The notes below the pieces were generated by a model. The model searched no databases. It was not told the DNA's origin and saw only the letters and a program-made list of their open reading frames with translations. From NCBI GenBank assembly GCA_031548435.1, contig JAVBRA010000002.1:1-57347 (forward strand): a DNA stretch of 57,347 bases, in the 5' to 3' direction. How positions within the stretch are numbered: the first letter of the stretch is position 1; every line of letters starts with the position of its first letter. Positions 25,679-33,539 of this stretch are shown piece by piece. This stretch comes from JAVBRA01 sp031548435 (lineage in GTDB: Bacteria; Bacteroidota; Bacteroidia; Bacteroidales; Rikenellaceae). The translations under genes and the position numbers were made by a program.

Positions 25679-26035
25679 ATGGCGACACGACTGAACCCAG
25701 ATGAGTGGGCTGAAATCCTGGAGAACAAAAAATTAACCAATCCCCTCGACTTCGATATCCTCAACCTCCTTTTTGAGACAGATGGATACAAAGCTGCCGC
25801 AAGCCAAATAAGCGACATCCTCGGATGTAAACATTACGGCATTCTCAATCTGGAAATCGGCAGATATGCGAAAAGGATCGCAAAGTCTTATCCGGTTAAA
25901 TTCAAATTCGATAAAGACCGAAAGAGGTATTCATATTGGGACTTTTTCTTCAAAGGTCGATATGACGGTGAACTTTTCGTCTGGACTTTAAAGACAGAAA
26001 TCATAGATGCTTTCAATAAACTGACAAAAAGATGA
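25679..26035 (+). CDS. Stand-alone domain resembling the N-terminus of McrB/HNH restriction proteins
   Basis: A 118-residue protein visibly more AT-rich than its neighbours. The pattern (a helix with DILNLLFETDGYKAAASQI, an LGCKHYGILNLEIGRYAKRIAK segment, then WDFFFKGRYDGELFVWTLKTEIIDAF) resembles a small module that in other bacteria precedes HNH or McrB-like restriction domains, where it may read DNA modification. Here there is no nuclease or ATPase attached or nearby. It overlaps the next start by ATGA (26032-26035), so translation is coupled. The homology is a recollection of pattern only. It could be a relic, or a free-standing DNA-binding regulator. Confidence 0.5.
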   Translation: MATRLNPDEWAEILENKKLTNPLDFDILNLLFETDGYKAAASQISDILGCKHYGILNLEIGRYAKRIAKSYPVKFKFDKDRKRYSYWDFFFKGRYDGELFVWTLKTEIIDAFNKLTKR

Positions 26036-26550
26036 AATTACTGAAACCGACCCTCACCGCGCTGGCCTGCATTGTCTGCTCCACCGCACTGAACGCCCAC
26101 GACCCGGCGGAGACGCATCCGCGCAACGAGATCGCCATCAGCGGCGGGGCTGTGTACGCCCCGGACGACACGGCATGGGGCGGAGGCGCCCACCTGCACT
26201 ATTTCCGGACTTTCACCCCCCGCAGCCGCTGGAGCTGGGGACTCGGCGTCGAGCAGGTATGGGCCGAGGCGAGCCACTGGACTGTGGGAGCAGGGATCCG
26301 GTTCAGCCCGGCAGAGGATCTCGAACTGTCGGTGATGCCGGGAATGACATTCTCCGGCCTCCATGGGCACAAGCATGACGGCGAACCCGTTCACGACGAC
26401 GGTATCAGCGGCGAGTGGTCGCTCCACGCAGAAATAGCGTACTCTCTCCTGGAAATAGGGCATCTTCACATCGGCCCTTCTGTCGATTACTCATATACGA
26501 AAGACGACTCCCACTTCATGTTCGGCATCCACGCCGCCGTTGGGTTCTAA
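26032..26550 (+). CDS. Small outer-membrane beta-barrel-like protein
   Basis: A 172-residue exported protein. The signal peptide (core TLTALACIVCSTAL, cleavage near NAH) is followed by alternating polar and hydrophobic strands with many Trp, Tyr and Gly, ending in Phe (HAAVGF) as many outer-membrane barrels do. Length fits a small 6-8 strand barrel. A His-rich loop (GLHGHKHDGEPVHDD) may bind metal; inference. It is translationally coupled to the preceding small gene by a 4-base overlap. Function unknown. Confidence 0.65.
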   Translation: MKLLKPTLTALACIVCSTALNAHDPAETHPRNEIAISGGAVYAPDDTAWGGGAHLHYFRTFTPRSRWSWGLGVEQVWAEASHWTVGAGIRFSPAEDLELSVMPGMTFSGLHGHKHDGEPVHDDGISGEWSLHAEIAYSLLEIGHLHIGPSVDYSYTKDDSHFMFGIHAAVGF

Positions 26551-26695
26551 GACCTGAAAACCGGATTGCCGGCTCTAACGTTCCCGATCTCCGCCTCCGG
26601 ATCGAAGCGGGCGGCACGCGCACCGCAAAGCCGGACGAAAATCAACGGCCAGATGCATGAAAGAATGAAGTTTGGAAGTTTGGGCGGTTTCTTAC

Positions 26696-26703
26696 TATCT
26701 TTA
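26696..26703 (+). promoter_or_regulatory. -7 element for murA
   Basis: TATCTTTA, one base away from TAnnTTTG. TTTGG at 26671-26675 may serve as the -33 element. Confidence 0.5.
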
Positions 26704-26727
26704 TCCAAATTTTAGAACCTCGACACC

Positions 26728-28038
26728 ATGGCTACATTCGAAGTGCGCGGCGGCAGGCCGCTTTCGGGAACGATCACCCCGCAGGGGGCCAAGAACGAGG
26801 CGTTGCAGATCCTGTGCGCCGTGCTGCTGACCGACCAAAAGGTGACGATCCGCAACATCCCCGACATCCTGGACGTGATGAAACTGATCGAACTGCTGGG
26901 GAAAATGGGGGTAACGGTTGAAAAGCTGGCCCCCGGCGAGTTTTCGTTCCAGGCGCGCGAAATCGATTTTGATTACATGGAGGGATGCAACTTCCGCGAC
27001 AACGCCCAGAAACTGCGCGGGTCGGTGATGTTGGTGGGGCCATTGCTGGCACGCTTCGGCCGCGGGTTCATCCCCAAGCCCGGAGGCGACAAGATCGGAC
27101 GCCGCCGGCTCGACACCCATTTCATCGGCTTCCAGAAACTGGGAGCGGAGTTCGATTTCGATTCGCACGAGAATATCTTTTGCGTGGAGGCCAAAAACGG
27201 GCTGAAAGGATGCTACATGCTGCTCGACGAAGCGTCGATCACGGGGACGGCCAACATCGTCATGGCGGCCGTGTTGGCCCAAGGCACCACCACCATCTAC
27301 AACGCCGCCTGCGAACCGTACATCCAGCAACTGTGCAAGATGCTGAACCGCATGGGGGCGAAGATTTCGGGCATCGCCTCGAACCGCCTCACCATCGAGG
27401 GAGTGGAACGGCTGGGCGGCACGGAACACGCCCTGCTGCCCGACATGATCGAAGTGGGCAGTTTCATCGGGCTGGCGGCCATGACCGGGTCGGAGATCAC
27501 GATCAAAGACGTGTCGTACGACAACCTGGGAATCATCCCCGATCAGTTCCGCCGCTTGGGCATCCGCATCGAACAACGGGGCGACGACATTCACATCCCC
27601 AAACACGAAAGCTACCAGATCGAGAGTTTCATCGACGGGTCGATCATGACCATCGCCGACGCGCCGTGGCCGGGACTGACGCCCGACCTGCTGTCGGTGT
27701 TCCTGGTGGTGGCGACCCAGGCCAAGGGGTCGGTGCTGATCCACCAGAAGATGTTCGAGAGCCGCCTGTTCTTTGTCGACAAACTGATCGACATGGGGGC
27801 GCAGATTATTTTGTGCGACCCGCACCGCGCCACGGTCATCGGGCACAACCGGGAGTTCCGGCTGCGTCCCACGACCATGACCTCGCCCGACATCCGGGCC
27901 GGGGTGGCCCTGCTGATCGCCGCCCTGAGCGCCGAAGGCAGGAGCGTAATCCAGAACATCGAGCAGATCGACCGCGGCTACCAGAACATCGACGGCCGCC
28001 TGAACGCACTGGGTGCGGACATCAGGAGGCTCCCATAG
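26728..28038 (+). CDS. murA: UDP-N-acetylglucosamine 1-carboxyvinyltransferase
   Basis: Catalyses the first committed step of peptidoglycan synthesis, moving enolpyruvate from PEP to UDP-GlcNAc. The 436-residue protein has K22-N23 in QGAKNEAL, the two-domain EPSP-synthase fold and the expected length. In the active-site loop the usual Cys of PGGC(x)IG is Asp121 (IPKPGGDKIGRR; codon GAC at 27088-27090). Fosfomycin inactivates MurA by alkylating that Cys, and Asp variants (known in mycobacteria and chlamydiae) are intrinsically resistant, so resistance is predicted here. The rest of the active site looks normal. It is followed by ruvB with its own promoter. Confidence 0.96.
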   Translation: MATFEVRGGRPLSGTITPQGAKNEALQILCAVLLTDQKVTIRNIPDILDVMKLIELLGKMGVTVEKLAPGEFSFQAREIDFDYMEGCNFRDNAQKLRGSVMLVGPLLARFGRGFIPKPGGDKIGRRRLDTHFIGFQKLGAEFDFDSHENIFCVEAKNGLKGCYMLLDEASITGTANIVMAAVLAQGTTTIYNAACEPYIQQLCKMLNRMGAKISGIASNRLTIEGVERLGGTEHALLPDMIEVGSFIGLAAMTGSEITIKDVSYDNLGIIPDQFRRLGIRIEQRGDDIHIPKHESYQIESFIDGSIMTIADAPWPGLTPDLLSVFLVVATQAKGSVLIHQKMFESRLFFVDKLIDMGAQIILCDPHRATVIGHNREFRLRPTTMTSPDIRAGVALLIAALSAEGRSVIQNIEQIDRGYQNIDGRLNALGADIRRLP

Positions 28039-28143
28039 GGCGTTTTGAGCGGGAACCGCCATGCGTTCCGTTATTCCAACGAGTGAAATAACGCTTCCGC
28101 CCGAAGGAGAGAGATATTTCCGATGCCGGCCGGCACTTTTCAC

Positions 28144-28151
28144 TACCTTTG
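28144..28151 (+). promoter_or_regulatory. -7 element for ruvB
   Basis: TACCTTTG, an exact TAnnTTTG match. It overlaps an in-frame ATG (28149), which therefore cannot be the translation start. Confidence 0.75.
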
Positions 28152-28193
28152 TCCCGAAACAATGAAACCGCAACCTTTTCTCCCCGCATACCG

Positions 28194-29198
28194 ATGTCCA
28201 AAGAGATAAAGATAGAAACCGATTCCGAATACGAAAGCCAGATCCGGCCGCAGGAGTTGGACAACTTCAGCGGGCAGGAAAAGATCGCCGAGAACCTGCG
28301 GGTGTTCATCAAGGCGGCCCTGCTGCGCGGCGAGGCGCTCGACCATGTGCTGCTGCACGGCCCTCCGGGGCTGGGCAAGACCACCCTTGCCAACATCATC
28401 CGCAACGAGCTGGGCGTGGGCATGAAGGTCACCTCGGGCCCCGTGCTCGACAAGCCGGGCGACCTGGCCGGACTGCTGACCAACCTCGAAAGCGGCGACG
28501 TGCTGTTCATCGACGAGATCCACCGGCTCAGCCCCATCGTCGAGGAGTACCTCTATTCGGCCATGGAAGACTACACGATCGACATCCTGATCGACAAGGG
28601 GCCGGGGGCGCGATCGATCCAGCTCGACCTGAGCCCGTTCACCCTCATCGGCGCAACCACGCGCAGCGGCTTGTTGACCAGCCCATTACGGGCACGGTTC
28701 GGGATCCAGTGCCATCTCGAATATTACGACTCAAAGGTATTGACACGCATCGTAAAGCGATCGGCCGGCATTCTGAACATCCCTGTCGAAGAGGACGCGG
28801 CCATCGAGATCGCCCTCCGCAGCCGCGGCACGCCCCGCATCGCCAACGCCCTGCTGCGCCGCGTGCGCGACTTCGCCATGGTCAAGGGCAAAGGGGTGAT
28901 CACGCTCGACATCACCCGCCTGTCGCTCGGGGCGCTGAACATCGACACCCGCGGCCTCGACCAGATGGACAACAAAATACTGGACACCATCATCCACAAG
29001 TTCGCCGGCGGCCCCGTGGGGCTCAACACCATCGCCACGGCCGTGGGCGAGGATGCGGGCACCATCGAGGAGGTGTACGAGCCGTTCCTCATAAAGGAAG
29101 GGTTCATCAAGCGCACTCCGCGCGGACGGGAAGCAACGGCGCTGGCCTATGAACATCTGGGCGCGACACCCAAAGCGGCTGAAAATACATTGTTTTAA
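28194..29198 (+). CDS. ruvB: Holliday junction branch-migration helicase RuvB
   Basis: The AAA+ motor that drives branch migration of Holliday junctions with RuvA. The 334-residue protein shows Walker A GPPGLGKTT, Walker B LFIDEIHRL, the sensor segment IGATTRSG and the winged-helix end (GFIKRTPRGREATALAYEHL). The open frame begins earlier at 28149, but that ATG lies within the promoter, so MSKEIKIETDSEYES at 28194 is the start. RuvA and RuvC are not in this window. Confidence 0.97.
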   Translation: MSKEIKIETDSEYESQIRPQELDNFSGQEKIAENLRVFIKAALLRGEALDHVLLHGPPGLGKTTLANIIRNELGVGMKVTSGPVLDKPGDLAGLLTNLESGDVLFIDEIHRLSPIVEEYLYSAMEDYTIDILIDKGPGARSIQLDLSPFTLIGATTRSGLLTSPLRARFGIQCHLEYYDSKVLTRIVKRSAGILNIPVEEDAAIEIALRSRGTPRIANALLRRVRDFAMVKGKGVITLDITRLSLGALNIDTRGLDQMDNKILDTIIHKFAGGPVGLNTIATAVGEDAGTIEEVYEPFLIKEGFIKRTPRGREATALAYEHLGATPKAAENTLF

Positions 29199-29497
29199 CG
29201 GCTGCGCTGCTGTCTGGCTTTTGTACTTTTTTTGAATTCTCTCTGTCATCCGGAGCGCCCCGAAGGGCGTTTTTGAACGAAGATCCTATATACACCCATA
29301 ACAAATGGGAGCGGAATGGCCTTCCTGACCAAAGGGAGCCTGCGGTTCTCTCTCCATCATAACGAAGCGCGTGTCTTTGTTCTGATCGGGAACTATTCAG
29401 CTACCGCTCAATATAACGGAAAAAATCCATCCGTTTTTGCATCGAAACAAAAGCGGATGGTTTCACCCAACAGCGTTCACTCATAAAACAGACCTCC
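29199..29497. other. Gap before lpxB with a dispersed motif and a hairpin
   Basis: No gene seen. It contains a TGTCATCCgGAGC-type motif (29242-29256) and, just before lpxB, a hairpin CCATCCGTTTTTG/CAAAAGCGGATGG (29427-29439 with 29448-29460). The hairpin is followed by T-rich sequence in both directions and may be a terminator of ruvB or an attenuator in the lpxB leader. Confidence 0.5.
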
Positions 29498-30658
29498 ATG
29501 AAAATATACATCGTAGCCGGCGAACCCTCGGGCGACCTGCTCGCTTCCGGGATGATGCAGGCCCTGAAACGGCTCGATCCCGACGCGGAGTTCCGCGGCG
29601 TAGGCGGCGAGAGCATGGCCGCGCAGGGAGTGCAAAGCCTGTTCGACATCGAAGAAATTTCGGTAATGGGGGTGTTCGAGGTGCTGCCCAAGTTGCGTAC
29701 GATTTTGCGGCGCATCCGGCAAACGACCGACGATATCGAACGGTGGCGCCCCGACGTGCTGGTAACCGTCGACAGTTGGGGGTTCGTGAGCCAGCTGCTG
29801 CAAAAACTGAAAAAACGCGGGTCGAAATGCCCGGTGGTGCATTACGTGGCGCCGCAGGTGTGGGCCTGGAAGAAAGGGCGGGCGAAGAAAGTGGCGCAAC
29901 TGGTCGACCGGCTGATGACGCTGCTGCCCGACGAAGGGCGCTTTTTCGAAAAATACGGACTGCGGTGCGATTTCGTGGGACATCCGGTGGTGGAGCGCGT
30001 GGCGGCCCTTGAGTGCGATCCCGCCGCATTCAGGTGCCGGATGGGGATCGCCCCCGACATCCCCGTGGTGTGCGTGCTGCCCGGCAGCCGCCGCAGCGAG
30101 GTCAGCCGCCTGATGCCCGTCTTCCGGAAAGCGCTCGGCACCATCCGCGGGCGATACGGCAACATCGCCGTCATTGTCCCTACCGTGCCGGGAGTCTACG
30201 AGCGGGTGCGGAAATACGTTGCGAAAAAGGGCCTCCGCGCGCAGGTGGTCACCGGGCAGGACATACGCTACAACGTGTTCAGCATAAGCACGATCGCCCT
30301 GGCAAAATCGGGTACCGTGTCGCTTGAGCTGGTGGCCTTGGGCGTCCCCCACCTGATCGCCTACCGGTTCAACGCCCTGACCAACTTCCTGGTGCGGAGC
30401 GTGATCCGGATTCCCTTCGCCAACCTGCTGAACCTGATGGCCAACCGCCCCATCATCCCTGAGTTCGTGCTGCACAACTGCCGTCCCGAACCCATCGCCC
30501 AATGCGCTTTGGAGCTGCTGGATCATCCTCAGGCCGCAGCAGCCCAGGTGGCCGAAGCACGCGAAGTACTTTCCCGCCTGCGTCTGCCCCGGACGCTCCC
30601 CTCCGAACGCGCCGCACAGATCGTCCTCGAAACCGGACGGGGCGGACATACGCTCTGA
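29498..30658 (+). CDS. lpxB: Lipid-A-disaccharide synthase
   Basis: Joins UDP-2,3-diacylglucosamine and lipid X to give the lipid A disaccharide at the inner membrane face. The 386-residue protein has the N-terminal VAGEPSGDLLASG (about 6-18), GVGGESMAAQGV, the HYVAPQVWAWKKGRAKK block (about 118-135) and the C-terminal GTVSLELVALGVPHLIAYR. Length and order match. A normal lipid A path is thus present, as expected for a Gram-negative organism. The DUF2148 gene follows after 77 bases with its own promoter. Confidence 0.96.
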   Translation: MKIYIVAGEPSGDLLASGMMQALKRLDPDAEFRGVGGESMAAQGVQSLFDIEEISVMGVFEVLPKLRTILRRIRQTTDDIERWRPDVLVTVDSWGFVSQLLQKLKKRGSKCPVVHYVAPQVWAWKKGRAKKVAQLVDRLMTLLPDEGRFFEKYGLRCDFVGHPVVERVAALECDPAAFRCRMGIAPDIPVVCVLPGSRRSEVSRLMPVFRKALGTIRGRYGNIAVIVPTVPGVYERVRKYVAKKGLRAQVVTGQDIRYNVFSISTIALAKSGTVSLELVALGVPHLIAYRFNALTNFLVRSVIRIPFANLLNLMANRPIIPEFVLHNCRPEPIAQCALELLDHPQAAAAQVAEAREVLSRLRLPRTLPSERAAQIVLETGRGGHTL

Positions 30659-30707
30659 AATTTTTGTGTTGTCAGGAGAGAACCGAATCCCCTCAAGTTT
30701 AATTTCG

Positions 30708-30715
30708 TACCTTTA
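30708..30715 (+). promoter_or_regulatory. -7 element for the DUF2148 gene
   Basis: TACCTTTA, one base from TAnnTTTG, 21 bases before the ATG at 30736. Confidence 0.5.
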
Positions 30716-30735
30716 CCGTATTAAAAATTCCATCC

Positions 30736-31275
30736 ATGATAATCCGGGAAGAAACCAGCCGGGACGAGCATTTGTTGAATGCAGCCCGCCAAATGATGAG
30801 TGCCGCGCGTACGGCCCCCAAGGCCCACGGGAAAGACAACCTCGGCATTGCCGTTGCCACGGGCGACACCATAAAACAACTGGCCCGGACGCTGAACGAG
30901 TTGGCGCCGGTGATGAACCGGATGTTTTTCCACCGCGACGCCGAGAACATTCTCTCGGCCGGGGCGGTGGTGCTCATCGGCACAGGCATCCATCCGCTGG
31001 GGATGGACTGCGGGCTGTGCGGGTTCGCCACCTGCGAAGTGAAAGAGGAGCATCCCGCGGCGCCATGCTTTTTCAACAGCCACGATCTGGGGCTGGCCGT
31101 CGGATCGGCCGTGTCGAAAGCGGCCGATTGCCGGGTCGACAGCCGGGTGATGTATTCGGCAGGGGTGGCGGCCAAAGAGATGAACCTGCTGCCCGGGTGC
31201 GCGACCATCATCGCCATTCCCATCAGCGCCACCGGCAAAAGCCCGTTCTTCGACCGCAAGAGTACGAGAAAGTAG
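30736..31275 (+). CDS. DUF2148 ferredoxin-like Cys-rich protein
   Basis: A 179-residue cytosolic protein of the DUF2148 family. A cysteine motif of the CGLCGFATC type (about residues 94-102) plus further Cys residues near 110 and 155 could bind an iron-sulfur cluster, as proposed for this family. The N-terminal half is helical (AARQMMSAARTAPKAHGKDNL), a start typical of the family. Its substrate is unknown; no redox partner is adjacent. Monocistronic from its promoter at 30708-30715. Confidence 0.85.
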   Translation: MIIREETSRDEHLLNAARQMMSAARTAPKAHGKDNLGIAVATGDTIKQLARTLNELAPVMNRMFFHRDAENILSAGAVVLIGTGIHPLGMDCGLCGFATCEVKEEHPAAPCFFNSHDLGLAVGSAVSKAADCRVDSRVMYSAGVAAKEMNLLPGCATIIAIPISATGKSPFFDRKSTRK

Positions 31276-31394
31276 GATTTGTCGTAGTTGCCTCTTGGGG
31301 GGACTGACGGGTTCCCTGCCGCAGACGTATGGGGAGAAGGGGTGTGTTTAGCTTTTCGCATTGAAGGCTTCCGCCAACAAAACACCCTGTGATG

Positions 31395-31595
31395 TCATCT
31401 TTTCAGGGCGAACAGATCTTCGACCCTCACCCCGAAATACCGGGCGATTCTCAGCGCCAGCACCGTCGATGGGACAAAACGCCCGTTCTCGACGGTGTTG
31501 ATGGTTTTGCGCGTAACCCCGACGGCCACGGCCAGTTCCTCCTGGGTGATGTTTCTCATGGCCCGGTACACCCGGATTTCGTTTTCCAGTTCCAT
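31395..31595 (-). CDS. XRE-family HTH transcriptional regulator
   Basis: A 66-residue protein that is nearly all helix-turn-helix: ITQEELAVAVGVTRKTINTVENGR is the DNA-reading part. Its size and sequence match the small Cro/YozG-like regulators that accompany membrane proteins. It begins 3 bases after the membrane-protein gene, so the two are cotranscribed and may regulate each other. A toxin-like role is not suggested by the sequence. Confidence 0.9.
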   Translation of the reverse strand: MELENEIRVYRAMRNITQEELAVAVGVTRKTINTVENGRFVPSTVLALRIARYFGVRVEDLFALKR

Positions 31596-31598
31596 CGC

Positions 31599-32036
31599 CT
31601 ATCGGTTTAAGATCAACTGAACCGCTTTGAGGGCAAGTATCCCCACATACATCACTCCGAGGCAGACCTCCGAAGCGGGGATCGGCGCGTGAAAAAACCG
31701 AACCGCGTAAAACAAGATAAACGCCGCTCCCATCGCAAGCCAAAACCCCCACGCCACCGACCTGTATGCATAAAACCGATGCATTTCGTTATTCAGCGCC
31801 CGGTTCAGTTGCGGGTCTCGGCTAATCCTCGATTCAAGCAACTTGAGCTTGAATGTCGCCACCACAAAGATGATAATCCACATGCCTTCGTTCGAATACA
31901 GAACGATTTTCGCCATCCCGTCCCCGACATACGGCCCGACGATCAGTATCGGCCAGAAAATCGCAAACGAAACGGTCTGCCATAGCAAGAGGTTATACCT
32001 CCTTTTGTCCATTGATTCCACTGTCTTCACATTCAT
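31599..32036 (-). CDS. Four-helix membrane protein paired with an XRE regulator
   Basis: A 145-residue integral membrane protein with about four transmembrane helices (near residues 17-38, 43-64, 89-114 and 121-143) and basic loops (KLKLLESRISRDPQLNRALNNEMHR between helices 2 and 3). No enzymatic motif is seen. Pairing with a short XRE repressor 3 bases downstream resembles the DUF2178/permease-plus-HTH modules of other bacteria; the family assignment is tentative. Transcribed from a clear promoter at 32091-32098. Confidence 0.75.
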   Translation of the reverse strand: MNVKTVESMDKRRYNLLLWQTVSFAIFWPILIVGPYVGDGMAKIVLYSNEGMWIIIFVVATFKLKLLESRISRDPQLNRALNNEMHRFYAYRSVAWGFWLAMGAAFILFYAVRFFHAPIPASEVCLGVMYVGILALKAVQLILNR

Positions 32037-32090
32037 CGTTTTAGTCTTTTAATTGAGTGATATTTCTCTCTTTATATAACCTTTATGTTA

Positions 32091-32098
32091 CAAATATA
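32091..32098 (-). promoter_or_regulatory. -7 element for the membrane-protein/XRE operon
   Basis: TATATTTG on the minus strand, an exact TAnnTTTG match, about 55 bases ahead of the ATG at 32036. Confidence 0.75.
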
Positions 32099-32253
32099 GG
32101 CAAAAATAAATATGAACTACTCTGTTGTCCCGAACTCGGCGAAAAATAAATTCCGTGTTTCATCCAGGAACCACACATGAAAAAGGAGTTTGCCATAAAA
32201 CGCATCGTTTATCGGAACGACACAAAAACGATGGCTCCGATTGAAATTATCGT

Positions 32254-32261
32254 TAAATTTG
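32254..32261 (+). promoter_or_regulatory. -7 element for ftsY
   Basis: TAAATTTG, an exact TAnnTTTG match, 22 bases before the ATG at 32284. It lies in the region that also drives the divergent membrane-protein operon. Confidence 0.75.
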
Positions 32262-32283
32262 TGCCATTCAATAAATAAGACAG

Positions 32284-33237
32284 ATGGGACTATTCGACTT
32301 TTTCTCGAAGAAAGAAAACAAGGAAACCCTCGACAAAGGGCTCGAAAAGACGAAAGAGAGCGTCTTCTCGAAACTGACGCGCGCCGTGGCCGGCAAGTCG
32401 AAAGTCGACGACGAGGTGCTCGATAATCTGGAAGAGGTGCTCATCACCTCGGACGTGGGCGTGGAGACCACCATCAAGATCATCCGCCGCATCGAGGAAC
32501 GCGTGGCCCGCGACAAATACCTCGGCACGGCCGAACTCACCTCCATCCTGCGGGAAGAGATCGCCCTGATGCTCGAAGAGGACAGCGACGGATCGCAGGG
32601 GTTCAATTTTGACCGATGCGACGGCAATCCCATGGTAATCATGGTCGTAGGCGTGAACGGCGTGGGCAAAACCACCACCATCGGCAAACTTGCCGCCCAA
32701 CTCGTGCGCGAAGGAAGGAAGGTCTATATCGGCGCGGCCGACACGTTCCGTGCAGCGGCCATCGACCAGCTCAGGGTGTGGGGCGACCGCGCCGGAGCCA
32801 CCGTCGTAGCCCAGCAGATGGGCTCGGATCCGGCTTCGGTGGCTTTCGACACGCTCCGCTCGGCCGTGGCCAACGGCGCCGATGTGGTGCTGGTAGACAC
32901 CGCCGGACGCCTCCACAACAAGGTCAACCTGATGAACGAACTGACCAAAATCCGCAACGTCATGGCCAAAGTCATCCCCGACGCCCCCCACGAAGTGATG
33001 CTGGTGATCGACGGCTCCACCGGCCAGAACGCCTTCGAACAAGCCAGGCAATTCACCGAAGCCACCCGGGTCACCTCGCTGGCCGTCACCAAACTCGACG
33101 GCACCGCCAAAGGAGGCGTGGTGATCGGAATCTCCGACCAGTTCAAGGTGCCCGTCCGCTACATCGGCGTCGGCGAAGGCATCGACCACCTCCAGGTATT
33201 CGACCGCCGCGAATTCGTCGATTCGCTTTTTAAGTAG
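32284..33237 (+). CDS. ftsY: Signal recognition particle receptor FtsY
   Basis: Docks SRP-ribosome complexes at the membrane for co-translational insertion. The 317-residue protein has only a short N-terminal targeting segment (FFSKKENKETLDKGLEK), then the N domain and the G domain with GVNGVGKTTTIGKLA (G1), DTFRAAAIDQL, DTAGRLHN (G3) and TKLDGTAKGG (G4). The short A domain is normal for this phylum. Confidence 0.97.
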   Translation: MGLFDFFSKKENKETLDKGLEKTKESVFSKLTRAVAGKSKVDDEVLDNLEEVLITSDVGVETTIKIIRRIEERVARDKYLGTAELTSILREEIALMLEEDSDGSQGFNFDRCDGNPMVIMVVGVNGVGKTTTIGKLAAQLVREGRKVYIGAADTFRAAAIDQLRVWGDRAGATVVAQQMGSDPASVAFDTLRSAVANGADVVLVDTAGRLHNKVNLMNELTKIRNVMAKVIPDAPHEVMLVIDGSTGQNAFEQARQFTEATRVTSLAVTKLDGTAKGGVVIGISDQFKVPVRYIGVGEGIDHLQVFDRREFVDSLFK

Positions 33238-33539
33238 CAGGGATTTCCCGGGGATCCGATCTGAACTTTCTTGAAAAAAAGTTCAACAAAAAATTTCCGG
33301 AGATACTGCGTATCTCTTGACTGAATTTACCCCGCCCGATTGGCTTTGCCCGGCAGGCCCCTCATGCAAAATGTGTAAATTACGCCGCCTGTTGGAGGGG
33401 GCCTCTCCGGTCAGATCAAATGAATAGAAGTACAACCATCACGAAAAACGAAATTTTTCCCAAAAGTTTTTGGTCAAGCTTTGTACAAAAAGTTTGAGAC
33501 GGAAACCGGGAAAATCCTCATCACTTAAAACAAGAAACC
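33238..33539. other. Gene-free 302-base stretch with AT-rich hairpins
   Basis: No gene seen between ftsY and the symporter. Hairpins: GAACTTT/AAAGTTC (33263-33284), CCAAAAgTTTTTGG (33460-33473) and the palindrome TTTGTACAAA (33480-33489). A 14-base string ACAACCATCACGAA (about 33432) also occurs near 15004. Its character resembles the hflX-radA gap. Confidence 0.5.

Noticed and set aside
29427..29460. Riboswitch before lpxB
   Set aside because: Only a simple hairpin is visible, with none of the conserved core of a known riboswitch class.
32177..32278. 33-codon open frame starting ATGAAAAAGGAG upstream of ftsY
   Set aside because: It overlaps the ftsY -7 element and has no own promoter; too short to support. 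It could still be a leader peptide.
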